Positions 12,201 through 23,003 of a stretch of 64,000 nucleotides of DNA are shown here, piece by piece. How positions within the stretch are numbered: position 1 is the first letter of the stretch; each line of letters starts with the position of its first letter. The notes beneath the pieces were generated by a model. It ran no database searches. It had not been told where the DNA came from and was given only the letters and a program-made list of their open reading frames with translations. The DNA is from Alisma plantago-aquatica. Its lineage: Eukaryota > Streptophyta > Magnoliopsida > Alismatales > Alismataceae. Position numbers and translations under genes: made by a program. The stretch is from the NCBI GenBank assembly GCA_963693085.1, contig OY856410.1:886814335-886878334 (forward strand), read 5' to 3'.

Positions 12201-13920
12201 TGCTATAATATACCTTGCTGCCTGATAAGAGGTAACAAGAGAGTTAATGGGCCTCAAGTACCATGAGTGATGCTTGTAATAGAAAATATCATGTTTACCT
12301 TGGTCATATGACCTGAAGGTGATAGTTACACTAGAAAAGTGGTAACAATGCTCAATGATGAGCTAAGGGTTTGAATACCCAGAACCATATGATTATGGTA
12401 ATGAGATTGTGAAAGGATGAGAATTTCCAGTATTGAAATGAGGGACTGATTTCCTAATGTCTTCGAAAGACTAATAAGTAATTGATGAAAATAGTACATG
12501 TCTCTGTATAGCATTGTCATAATAAGTTATGTTTGAGAACTTGACTGATGCTAAAAGAATATGAAAATGTATTTAATTAATCAAGTGAAATCTATTCATG
12601 TAGTGTTCTGACCATAGATCCATCATCGTCAGTAGTTGGTGATGGTGAAACAGGTTTTCCTATGGAATTTCCTGGAATTCACATATTCTGAATATGTGGG
12701 GGTAAATGGGCAAAAATATCCTTACGTCCTTGTGAAGAGATTGATGTAAGGTAAACATTAAGCCTCTCAATCCATCATGTGTCAGGATGGATGTATCACA
12801 AATCTCCCGATGGTTGGGATGGATGCATCAGTAATCCCCCAATGATATTTAATGTCGGGTCGTTGGCGATAAACATTAATTCCCTCGATTTCCGATGAGA
12901 GTGCAGTTGATGCTGTAACTCTATAGTGAAGTTCTAGTATACCCTGGAAAGCTATATTGAGCAGTAGACATAGTCCTGCTTATAGTCCCGTACTGACCGG
13001 GATGTGGGAGGTCATGTGAATCCGGCTCTTCCATTGACCTATTTATGGTACCGACTTCGATTTAGCAACGGTCGGTTGGAGTATGAGCGGTATACCTCAT
13101 ATCCTCATAGCTTAAGTATGTTTGAAAAAGGTAATCAACTGTGTAGCGTATTTGCATAAGATTGAGATACAAGAATCACTGGTTGATGTTATCTGACGTA
13201 GTATATCCTAGATGGATAAGTGATATAAATGCTCTTCAATTCTTTATTGAATATCAGACATGTTGCTTATCAAGTTATAACTAAAATACTTGGATAAGAA
13301 TGTTTCTTTAATCTAAAAAGATGTTGATTTATCTGCTAGTTAATATACAATTCCACTGCTCAGTTTATTTCTATCAAACTACAATAATAATGTTTTTGGC
13401 AGAGAGTTATATCTCCCGCTGGGGAAATTTTTATAATTGTCTCACCCCCGTGGAATCCAACGTTTTTAGGTAAACGCAGACAAAGAGGAAGTACCTCTGT
13501 AGTAGGGGAAGAACAACCACAACAACAACAAGGACAATAGTGATCCATCATGTGGAGATATTGGCTATCTGGTTATGTATAGTTAGTCCTATGAGTTGTC
13601 TCTTTACTCTCAGGTCCTAGGAGTCAGTAGGTTGTGATTTTATAATCGATCTGAGGTTTTGGCTTGATGCCTCGAGGTTTTAAGCTGTCTATGTACAAAT
13701 TTAGTAGAGCAACTGTTGTATGTAATCCTTGAGAAGAGATGGTACATGACATGTACATTATGAACCAGGATGTAATGGTTTACTTTGGTTTTGAATGAAA
13801 GAGTTTTCCTGTGAATGGATCTCTTGATAAATGGTTTTAATTTTTAGTGATTTTCGGTAATCCGTTGTTAACGATCAGTTCTGCATTTATCTTAATCGAT
13901 GTTTGGCAACATACGTCACA
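9235..13920 (+). repeat. Element X 5' LTR, 4.7 kb
   Basis: Runs from TGTAACATCC to ATACGTCACA (4686 bp) and is followed by a spacer and primer site. It matches the reverse complement of 59109-63832 along its length, roughly 95 % by eye over the last 450 bp. Sub-regions: an array of CGGTTT palindromes (10640-11220), TAGGGTT/AACCCTA motifs (11330-11950), a conserved GTTATATCTCCC block near 13405 and a TTTTTAG-GT motif at 13463-13471. No ORF of interest. Confidence 0.9.
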
Positions 13921-13926
13921 ATTTAG

Positions 13927-13938
13927 TTGTATTAGAGC
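13927..13938 (+). promoter_or_regulatory. Degenerate primer-binding site of element X
   Basis: TTGTATTAGAGC matches TGGTATCAGAGC at 10 of 12 positions. It sits 6 nt after the LTR, as in element C. Both changes are transitions or transversions expected from decay; the site would pair poorly with initiator tRNA-Met. Confidence 0.75.
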
Positions 13939-13985
13939 TCTAGGTTCGTTGAGTCTACAGAGACATAGGATTAAGGTTGTTGAGT

Positions 13986-14144
13986 CTGTTCTAGTGTCTT
14001 CCAGTTTATCTGATAGTGTCTTCTGCTCATATAGGAGGAGAAGAAGAACTAAAGATGTCAAGATAGGGAGGAGCCTGTTCTAGTGTCTTCCAGTTTATCT
14101 GATAGTGTCTTCTGCAAGAGATCAAGATAGGGAGGAGCCTGTAC
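13986..14144 (+). repeat. Duplicated leader segment
   Basis: A 40-base block (start tgttctagtg, end gtgtcttctgc) occurs at about 13986 and again at about 14076. A second motif, agatagggaggagcctgt, occurs at 14060 and 14127. The two copies are almost identical, so the duplication is recent compared with the decay of the neighbouring gag. Confidence 0.75.
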
Positions 14145-15150
14145 TTGATCAACCCCCTTTCAACCAAGCTGATTTGGGGAATCCAGCTTTCCAAAATATG
14201 TTTGGATAGTTTATAGCAGCCATGGCCCATATGAAGGATAGAATGCCATTATCTGCACCTAGGGCACCATCCCATGATGAAAGACATGGAGCCGGAAAAA
14301 CTTTTGAATGGATTAGGAGGGTAGGAGCCTTAGAGTATGCTGGTACAGCCGACCCAGTAGATGCTGACCTATGGTTGACTGAACTGGAGAAAGCCTTCAG
14401 AATCCTCATGATTCCTGATGATAAGAAGGTGAGGCATGCTGTATATCTCCTAAAAGGGAGTGCTGGCAACTGGTGGACCATTGAGGAAGGTAAAAGACCT
14501 GGTGTTGTGATCACATGGGAGGAATTCTGATGTGAATTCGTCTCTAGATACTCTCCCAAGACGTATCTAGATGAGAAAATCTCTCAATTTGAGAGATTAA
14601 GGCAAGGACAAATGAACATTAGCGAATATGAAGCTAGGTTCATGGAACTTTTGTGGTTTTGTCCGCATATGGCATCTACAGATGAGGAGAGAATTCGACG
14701 TTTCGAGAAGGGGTTGAACACTGAATTGACCACTCTGATGTCTGCTCTGGAGAACCGGGAGAGGTTTGCCACTTTCGTGGAGTCTATAAGACGAATAGAG
14801 AGGTCTGTAATTGAGAAGCAACAGACCAAGGGTAAGAAAGAGTACCCACAGTTTCAAGGATAGAGTTTTGGAAGTTTTAAGAAACCAAGGTATTCTGTGC
14901 CTACACCACCACCAAGGTTCAATACCCAGATGCAATGGACATCAAGTCAGGGTAGAGGCTGTAGTTTACCACCGAAGGGAGCTCACAGCTCAGCCTCAAT
15001 GTCAGTAATAGGACCACCCAGACCACAGAGGGGAAATGTAACATGTTATAGATGTAGGAGAGAAGGCCATGTGGTGAGGGACTGTCCTAAAAAAGTCAAG
15101 AATGTGACCCAGCAACCGAGGCAGAATCAACAAGGCTCTCAGAGGCAATA
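14130..15150 (+). pseudogene. gag: Gag of element X, broken
   Basis: Plant chromovirus Gag, the structural protein of virus-like particles. Visible in order: a leader with FQNMFG then a TAG at 14207; the core Gag region with FEWIRRVGALEYAG, ADLWLTELEKAF and AGNWWTIEEG (14222-14530); a TGA at about 14528; the second half of the core with YLDEKISQFERLRQGQMNIS and YEARFMELLWFCPH (to 14863); a TAG; and one CCHC zinc knuckle, CYRCRREGHVVRDC, near 15050. The frame stays essentially the same throughout, so point stops rather than large indels broke it. The family would make about 350-400 residues. Protease follows directly, as expected in a gag-pol polyprotein. Confidence 0.85.
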
Positions 15151-15697
15151 GTCTGGCAGTGGTGCTAGAGGACGTAGACAAGCATTCCAAGCTGGATCGT
15201 CGACATCCAAAAATCGAACACAGGGTCAACAACAACCAACAACTAGATTCTATGCAATGAATCATCCCGAAGCAGTTGTCAATCCCAGGGTTGTGACATG
15301 TCAGATGGAATTATTTTATTCTGATATGTCTTCATCCTGTTCTGTATCTGTATTAGTTGATCCGGGTGCTATGCACTCTTTTATCACTCAAGAAGTGATT
15401 CATGACTGCAACATGATTGTCAGTCATAGAGCAGATAGCATGTTGTTAGAAACACCTTTGCTGGGATCTGCAGTATTGCGGGAAGCATGTTCTCCCTACA
15501 ATATTTCCTTTTCTGATCACCGCATTTAGGTGGATCTTATACCACTTGAAATGCATGGGTTTGATATAATTCTTGGGATGGACACCTTAGAAAAGTATAA
15601 AGTTGTCTTGGATTGTAGTTCCAAGTAGACTATGTTCACAGATAATGGTGACACATGGATCTTTTAGGGAGATAGAAAGATTCTTCCAACATGTCTT
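15151..15697 (+). pseudogene. Protease of element X, broken
   Basis: Retropepsin-type aspartic protease region. The active-site motif is VLVDPGAMHSFI near 15350 (Asp, with Pro-Gly in the usual place), and the second structural motif is GFDIILGMDTLEKYKVVLDC near 15560. In-frame stops interrupt it after DHRI (15527), after CSSK (about 15626) and after WIF (about 15665). Sequence before it (15151-15250) is Gln- and Ser-rich linker. Its role in an intact element is to cut Gag-Pol into mature proteins; this copy cannot be translated through. Confidence 0.8.
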
Positions 15698-16790
15698 GTG
15701 TCAGCTATGGTAGCTGAGAAATTGATGAGACAAGGATGCCTTGCATTCTTAGCCCATGTGGTAGATACCACTATGGAGATCCCTCATCTTTTTGAAGTTC
15801 CAATAGTCAGGGAATTTGAGGATGTGTTCCCTGAGGAACTTCTAGATGTTCCACAGCCCCGAGAGATTGATTTTGAAATTAATCTAATCCCGAGAACGCA
15901 ACCAATAGCACAAATGCCGTATAGAATGGCACCTGCTGAAATGGCAGAGCTCAAGAAACAACTACAAGAGTTTCTTGAGAAGGGTTTTATCCAACTGAGT
16001 ACTTCATCATGGGGTGCTCCGGTCCTCTTTTTTAAGAAGAAGGATGGGTCTATGCATTTATGCATCGACTATAGGTAGTTAAATAAAGTAACTATAAAGA
16101 ACAAGTATCCTCTACCAAGGATTGATGCTTGTTTGATCAGTTGCGCGGTGCAACTATCATTTCTAAGATAGATCTGAGGTCGGGATACCATCAGTTGCGT
16201 ATTAAGAAGGGTGACATGCCTAAGTCTGCCTTTAAGACAAGGTATGGTCACTATGAGTTCACAGTTATGTCATTTGGACTAACTAATGCACCAGATGCAT
16301 TTATGGAACTCATGAATAGAATCTTTCGACCTTTTCTTGATCAATGTGTAGTCGTCTTTATAGATGACATATTGATATATAGTAGAGATGATCAACAACA
16401 TGAGAAGCACCTCCGTCAGGCTTTAACTTTACTAAGAGAGCACAAGTTATATGCTAAGTTTAGCAAATGCGAGTTCTGGCTATCCGAAGTTTCTTTTCTA
16501 GGACACGTAATATCTACTTCAGGAATTCGTGTTGACCCTAAGAAAGTAGAATCTGTCCTGCAATGGGAATAACTGAAGACACCGACGGAGATACGCATTT
16601 TCCTAGGACTGGCAGGCTATTACATGAGGTTCATTAAGAACTTCAGTTCTATAGATTTACCTCTAACTAAGTTGACCAGGAAGGAGATTCCTTTTGTCTG
16701 GAATGACAAGTGTCAACAGTCTTTCCAATTACTGAAGGAAAGGTTAACCAGTGCACCTGTGTTAGTGCTACCTGAGTAAGGAAAGGGATA
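15698..16790 (+). pseudogene. Reverse transcriptase of element X, broken
   Basis: RT palm and fingers are clear: [20 protein letters not shown], then [22 protein letters not shown], then a TAG at 16076-16078 where the family has Gln. A one-base loss near 16128 shifts the frame. Motif A follows as [12 protein letters not shown] (catalytic Asp present), then [18 protein letters not shown], and the catalytic pair in [14 protein letters not shown]. After [17 protein letters not shown] the frame meets QWE-stop at 16570, again a lost Gln. The connection region runs to about 16790. Catalytic residues are intact, so the copy decayed mainly through stop codons. Confidence 0.88.
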
Positions 16791-17338
16791 CATAGTCTTT
16801 TGTGATGCATCTAAGAACGGTCTAGGATGTGTGTTGATGCAGGATAAACAAGTGATTTCTTTTGCTTCTCGACAACTTAAGAAACACGAGGAGAATTATC
16901 CAACACACAATCTAGAGCTAGCTGTTGTGGTCCATGCCTTGAAGATCTGGAGACATTATCTCTATGGAGAAACATTCCATATTTTCACAAACCAAAAGAA
17001 CCTAAAATATATCTTCTCACAGCATGAGTTGAACATGAGGCAGCGCCACTAGATGGAGCTAATCAAGGACTATGATTGTACAATTGATTATCATCCAGGG
17101 AAAGCCAATGTGGTTGTTGATGCTCTAAGTAGAAAACCAGCAACACCAGCCCTAGATAAAGCATAGTTGAACTCCTTAGTGTGCTCTAAGAGAGATATGC
17201 TTATCTCCTTGCGGAAAGACAATTTATAGCTTAAAGTGTCATTGTTAGCCGGGTTGTTAGCTAAGATGCAAATAAAACCTACTCTGAGACAGTAGATTAA
17301 AGAAGCACATCAGACTGATACTGTGATTCAACATATCT
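16791..17338 (+). pseudogene. RNase H of element X and truncated linker to integrase
   Basis: RNase H motifs are in order: [15 protein letters not shown] (first Asp), [14 protein letters not shown] (Glu), and [11 protein letters not shown], where the family has FTDHK. The third acidic residue is therefore Asn and the enzyme would be dead. QRH-stop at 17050 replaces a conserved Trp. [16 protein letters not shown] closes the domain near 17135. A decayed linker with three more stops follows (17136-17338). Similarity to the family ends abruptly at about 17338, before the integrase zinc region, where an Athila-type sequence in the other orientation begins. Confidence 0.82.
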
Positions 17339-18300
17339 CTAAAACATATTTATGCTTGATTTGGGCATCATACCATACCTTCGTTCTTTGTTTGTAGATG
17401 CAGGCATTCTCATAGGCATGTAGCCTCAATTCCTCAAGTTCGTGAAGATGCAAATACATTTTCTTTCCTTCTCTGTCTAGGTCTATCTTTAAGAATTTAA
17501 TAGCCCAAAGGGCCCTGCACACTATTTCAAAAGTCAAATGGCACTAATTTCCATAGATCAACCGATAGGGGTAGTCCCTGTAGGTGTTTTGCAAGTTGTT
17601 CTATATGCCCACAGGGCATCATATAATTTCATTGACCAATCCTTACGGGTCCTACCAATGGTTTTATCTAATATTTTTTTGATATGTCAGTTTGAAACTT
17701 CTACTTGTCCCAATGTCTGGGGATGGTATGGTGAGGCTACTTTATTCTTGATCCCATACTTATTTAGTAGAGCTTCAAAATGTTTTTCCGCAAAATGGGA
17801 CCCCCATCACTAATGACAGTGTGTGGAACTCCAAATATAGTGAAAATGGTCTTCTTGAATAGTCTCACAATTGCCTTAGAATCACAAGGTGGGGTTGCTA
17901 CAACATCTACCCACTTGGAGTCATAATCTACTGCGATAAGAATGTACTTGTTTCCTCTAGAGAAGGGGAAGGGTCCCATATAATCCACTCCCCAGACATC
18001 AAGGATTTCCACTTCCACCCAGTCAGACATAGGCATCTCATTCCTTTTGCTGATATTTCTAGTGAGTTGTCATTCCTTACAATTCTTTACGAACAACATA
18101 GAATCTTTGAAGAGTGACAACCAATAGAACCCTAATTGTAGAACCTCTGTAGAGGTCTTTCCCCTCCATGGTGGCCTCCATAAGGTGAGGAATGGCATTC
18201 CTAGAGGATTTGAGGTACTTCTTCTTCCGGCACACAACGACGATATAAATTGTCAGAGAATCTTTTGAATAAGAGAGGGTCATTCTAGTAATAGTTTTTT
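17339..18300 (-). pseudogene. Athila/Tat-type integrase, truncated and broken
   Basis: Minus-strand remnant. From the right: a zinc-region remnant (18077-18283); the core start, with [19 protein letters not shown] (first catalytic Asp) and [20 protein letters not shown]; then [16 protein letters not shown] (second Asp) near 17800; a frameshifted middle; and the C-terminal part with RALWAIKFLKIDLDREGKK and LHELEELRLHAYENACIYK. This wording is typical of the Athila/Tat branch of Ty3/gypsy. The sequence is cut at 17338, so the last integrase residues and the 3' LTR are absent. Its other neighbour is X in the opposite direction. Confidence 0.8.
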
Positions 18301-18429
18301 AGATCAGAGAACAACTTCTTCTTCTGATTATAAGTAATCTCAGGCAGCATTTGCCCATAGGAAAGATAGTTACAAATGTCAGCAAACTAAGGTAGAACTA
18401 GTTCAACCGACTATGCCATTAGTAGATCT

Positions 18430-18870
18430 TCATCAGTGTAGTTGTCATTCACTGGTAACTGGCTTTCTTTAGGGAAAGCTATCCTATACAAGCGTTCTAT
18501 AACCACATTCTCAGTTCCTTTCTTATCAATAATCTCATGTTCAAACTCTTGTAGCAGCAACGCCCACCGCAACAATCATGGCTTTGTGTACTTTTTCTAC
18601 ATAGGGTATTATATAGCCCCATGATCAGTGTATACTTTCACTGTCAATTCTATTAAGTATGATCTGAACTTATCAAAGGCAAATACAACGACCAACATTT
18701 CCTTTTCTGTGGTGGTATAATTCATTTGGGCTTCATCCAACAGTCAACTTGTGTAACAGATCACATGGAACTTTTTTTCCTTCTTTTATCCCAAAATTGG
18801 TCTGATAGCGAAGTCACTTGCATCACACCTAATTTTGAAGGGTAGATCCCAATATGGTGCTTGCAAAATC
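18430..18870 (-). pseudogene. Athila/Tat-type RNase H, broken
   Basis: On the minus strand the RNase H core can be read with stops: a CDASDFAI motif near 18820 (first Asp), TTTEKEMLVVVFAFDKFRSY (Glu) near 18690, and VYTDHGAI near 18630 (Asp). The region then passes toward integrase through KKGTENVV. At least four in-frame stops are present. It degrades the RNA strand during reverse transcription in an intact element. Confidence 0.75.
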
Positions 18871-18959
18871 GGTGATGTTGTCAAGGCTTCTTTGAGGGTA
18901 TTTAAGGCTTCTAAACATTCATTAGTGAATTCAAATTCCACATCTATAACGAGGAGGTT

Positions 18960-20172
18960 TGATAGGGGCTTAGCAATATCTGAAAAATCTTTTATGAATC
19001 ACCTATAGTATCTGGCATGTTCTAAGAAACTCCTTACTCCCATGATAGATATGGGTGTTAGGAGTTTATATATAGCCTCAATCTTACTTAGATCAACCTA
19101 TATTCCTTTCTTGGAAATCTTATTCCCTAAGACGATGCCACCTTGCATCGTAAAATGACATTTTTTCGAATTCAGAACTAGGCATTTTTCCTTGCAGCGT
19201 TGCAAGACTAGGGATAAATTTTTCAGACACTCATTGAGGTTTGTTCCATATACATAGAATTCATCCATGAAAACTTCCACTATATCTTCTAGAAAATCTG
19301 AGAACATGGAGATCATGCAGTATTGGAAGGTTGTGGGTGCACTACACAGTCCAAATGGCATTCTTCTAAAAGCATATGTGCCATATATGTAGGTAAAATT
19401 TGTCTTTTCCTAATTATCAGGATGAATCAGTACTTGATAGAATCTTGAATCCCATCAAAAAATAGAAATAATCATGATCTTTCTAGGATTTGATCAATAA
19501 AGGGTAGAGGAAAATGATGTTTTCTTGTAGCAACATTCAATTTCTGATAGTCAATACACATATGCCAGCCTATTACGGTTTGTATTGCTACCTTATATCC
19601 ACCCTCTCCTCTTATAATGGTCATTCCACCCTTCTTGGGTACCACATGAATAGGGCTTGCCCAATTGTTGTCACTTATAGGGTATATGATCTGGCATCCC
19701 TTAGCTTAATTACTTCCTTCTTCACAACTTCCTTTAGCATTTGATTCAACTTCCTTTGTGGTTGATCTAGAGGTTTAGTTGTTTCCTCAAGGTTAATTCT
19801 ATGCATACATAGAGAAGGACTAAGGCCTCTTATATCCTCAATAGAATACCCCATAGATTTTCTATACAATCTGAGTTCCTTTAGCAATCTTTCTATCTGT
19901 TCATCTGTCAGGTTTGTGTTAATAATCACAGGATTCCTCTCCTTGTCATTGAGGAATTCATACTTCAACCCTTCAAGAAGCGGATTTAGCTTCGACTTCA
20001 GTTTCGACGTTTCTTCCTCTTTAGGGGTTTGCTTGAGGGATGCATACTTTGCTATTTCGAAGGTTACTCCATCATCATTGCTAAACTCCTCCTCGGGTTG
20101 ATTCAAATAGTCCAAAATTTTGACCACGTCTAGGTCTTCCAGATTGGGGTCATGGTTGTTCAAGGCTCGCAT
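18960..20172 (-). pseudogene. Athila/Tat-type reverse transcriptase, broken
   Basis: The N-terminal part lies in a 165-residue frame (19675-20172), with LLEGLKYEFLNDKERNPVII, IEDIRGLSPSLCMHRINLEE, and MLKEVVKKEVIKLRDA, the classic start of Athila-type RT. After a decayed stretch, 19098-19361 gives MPFGLCSAPTTFQYCM and EVFMDEFYVYGTNLNECLKN. The family has MDDF; here the second Asp of the catalytic pair is Glu, which should abolish activity. KKCHFTMQGGIVLG follows. The region between (19362-19674), where motif A is expected, is frameshifted. Confidence 0.82.
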
Positions 20173-20720
20173 AAGCGAGTCAACAATCTCCTTATCCTCT
20201 TATACTTCTTCATGTTATTGATTGTAGCTATCCATGAAGTATGTTGACTCAAAGAGAGAGGGTCCCCGCATGGCATCTTGCACACAAAAATATGATAATT
20301 GCCAACACATAGAGTAATTATCCCTTCTGCCACGTCTATTAGAGATCTTCTTGTGGCTAGGAAGGGTCTACCAAATATCATAGGGCACTTTGGGTCCTCA
20401 ACAGTATCTCTCACCACTATATCACATGGTATAAAGAATCTCCCTACCAGTATTAGGACATCTTCTACTATTCCCATAGGTCACGTAAAGGTGTGGTTGG
20501 CTAACTCAATTCTCATGCCAGTTTTCACCATATCCGTTAATCTAAGCCTTTGAGATAGGTTCAGAGGCATAAGGCTAATGCTTGCTCCCAAGTTGCCTAA
20601 CCCCTTTCTTTTGTCATTGTATTCAACACAAAAGGGGATATTAAATGCCCATGGATCTTTCTTCTTTGTTTGTAGCTCAGCTTGAATAAGAGTGCCTGAC
20701 ATTTTAGCCAGTTGTACTGT
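20160..20720 (-). pseudogene. Athila/Tat-type protease region
   Basis: Two overlapping minus-strand frames cover the aspartic protease. NLGASISLMPLNLSQRL at about 20580 is the active-site region; the family has DLGAS, so the catalytic Asp is Asn here. Then come GIVEDVLILVGRFFIPCDIV and the flap/second-loop motif MIFGRPFLATRRSLIDV near 20390, a signature of this branch. A frame change separates the two parts. Confidence 0.78.
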
Positions 20721-20729
20721 CTCAATGTG

Positions 20730-22480
20730 GTCCCCCTCCTTCTCTTTGTGATTAAGTCCTTAAAAGAACTTATCATATGTTGGCATCTCTTCAATTTCAT
20801 TTAGAAATGGGATATTTAGGTGCAATTTATTCACTGCTTCCATAAACTTCTCGTATCTCTTCTTCAGATGAGCCTTGATCAGTTTGTAGGGAAATGGGAC
20901 TCTCATAATATAGTGATTTCTGAGCATAAAGGTTTCTTCTATAGGATCTGGGTTCTTGACCCTTGTATCCTTCTTCTTTTTGTGACTCTCTTCCTCTTTT
21001 TCCTCATCATTGGGCTTTTCTCCTCCAGATTCTCCCCGCACAATTACTTTTTCAAGTTGTGATTGGACATGGTCTCTTTCTTTGGTGGGTTTCTTGGTAC
21101 CGAGATCTTCTAATGTCCTCTCTAGCAGAGTGTGACCATCTTTGTAGTTTTTGTGTTTGATGGAATTTTACCTGAAGGATTCTTTACAAGCTCTACTGGT
21201 TGGGCAAGTTGTTGATCAATTTGCCTTTGATGTGTTTGAATGTCTACCATTTGAGTTTGCATTGTGCTTAGATCTCCTAAATTGGTGATGGCGCTTTGGG
21301 TAAGCTGGTCATTTACCGAACAACTGGGTAGTCATGTTAGGTTTGTTGCTATCCTTGGTCTGACTTTGACTTTGATTTTGTTCTTGACTTTGTCGGCTTA
21401 TTTTTTGTTTTGACTTTTATAGTTGTTTTTGTTCATCTATTAACTTGTAGTTATAGTATATTGAGTTGGTCCACTTTTCTTCTCTAAACCTTGAGGTGGT
21501 TTAGATGAACACTCAGTTGATGAGAGTTCTCAGCGCCATCTTTGTTGCCATAATTGAATCTTGGATGATCCGAACATTTAAAATGTGCATAAGAGATATT
21601 TTATGTCTCTTCTTCACTTTCACTTTCATCACTTTCTTCTGGCCATGTATAGATACAATTGTTGACTCCATGGCCTTCTTCATCACATGTAACACACTTC
21701 ATGACTTTCTCAATGTGTTTCTTGCCTTTGCCTCTAGTGTCTTTTAGTTATTTGACATCTGTGGCAATCTTATGAGTTTGAGCTATGACAGTTTCCAGAG
21801 CCTTGGCTTCTATTGATGATCCTTCTGAGCCAACCTTCTTAGCTAAACCTTTATCACTTCTTTCATACTCCATGCCTGCTTGCAATGCGGCCATGTTGTT
21901 GATGATATTCATAGTCCTACTTGGCTTCTTTCCAAGGATATCACTCCTGCTGATATCATTTATTGAAGTCCTTTCTGTGGGAGTCAGCCCATTGTAGAGC
22001 GTTGCAACTAGGAATCTTTTGTGGTAATTATGGTGAGGAAAATCCCTTTGGTATTCTTGATATTGTTCCCAAGCTTCATGAAGATTCTCTCCGGGTTTTT
22101 GGGTGAAGGAAGTGATCTTTTGCATATTTCAAATAGTCTTCTCAGTTGGGTAGAATTTAGTGATGAAAGCATCAGCACGGGGCCTCCATCCATCTATGGA
22201 TTGGTGAGGTAGATTAATATACTAGGATAGGGCTTTGTCTATAGAGAGAAAATGAACCCCTTGCAATATATAACTTCTTGAGGCACTCCCCCCATCTTGA
22301 TGGTGTCGTAGATGTTTTTGAAGGCATCAAGATGATGGTAAGGATTCTCATTCTTCGAATTCCCTCAGAAAGGCATGTTCTAGATCATAGAGATGATGAC
22401 GGGTTTCAACTCAAAATTAGCCGCATCAAATCATGGAATAACAATCGAGCATCTCAGTTCGTTGGCCCTAGTTGTAGCTA
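20730..22480 (-). pseudogene. gag: Athila/Tat-type Gag, broken
   Basis: The minus strand carries the Gag core in pieces. Near 22300-22420 are FDAANFELKP, YHHLDAFKNIYDTIKMGGVP and KGFIFSL, interrupted by stops. QLRRLFEICKRSLPSPKNP-like text follows, and then a 125-residue frame (21748-22125) with FTQKPGENLHEAWEQYQEY and LVATLYNGLTPTERTSIND. These match the Gag of Athila/Tat elements. The 3' part (20760-21747) is charged, low-complexity linker with KKKKDTRVK and EKEEESHKKKK. Several frameshifts rule out a product. Confidence 0.78.
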
Positions 22481-22980
22481 GCTCTCTAAGAGTCTTTTCT
22501 TCTTCATCATCTTCACCTTCATCGTCTTGGCGATCATGTTCTCGATCACATTCATGTTCATGGTGATTCCTTCTGTGTCTTCTGTTGTGGTGATGGCAGT
22601 GCTTGTGAGGTGTTGCTCCTCTCCAAGTCGCTCTTCCTCATGGTGGTGCTCGTCTAAGTGACATTCTTCTTCTTTAGTTTCTAGAGGTTGATGATATTGT
22701 TGGACCCTTACATTCTAATCCTCCCCACTTAGGATACCATCTCTATGAGGTGGCATGGTATCATGAAGAGAGGGTGAAGTGTTGATTAAATTCACTCCCC
22801 TTCAGGCTTCCTAAATAGATCGCACTGTCGAGTTAGAGAATTGGACATGTAGAATGAAATATTCTTAGTAATAGAAATGTAGCAGATTTAGAGTTTTTGT
22901 GCAGTCAAGCTTATGGCTAAGCTTGAGGCACGGATGTATAGTGAGTAGATTCATGTTCTTAACAGTATCATTTTACCTTG
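22481..22980 (-). other. Athila/Tat-type leader
   Basis: Between gag and the primer site. On the minus strand 22490-22690 would encode a His-, Arg- and Asp/Glu-rich segment, possibly the Gag N-terminus. The remainder is untranslated leader. No other signal seen. Confidence 0.5.
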
Positions 22981-23000
22981 TCCCTGGCAACGATGCCAAA
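22981..23000 (-). promoter_or_regulatory. Primer-binding site, tRNA-Asp type
   Basis: The minus strand reads TTTGGCATCGTTGCCAGGGA, close to the TGGCGCCGTTGCC-type site used by Athila/Tat elements and complementary to tRNA-Asp. Two CpG-type positions have changed (GCGCC to GCATC). It places the 5' LTR immediately to the right and confirms minus-strand orientation. Confidence 0.8.
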
Positions 23001-23003
23001 AAG

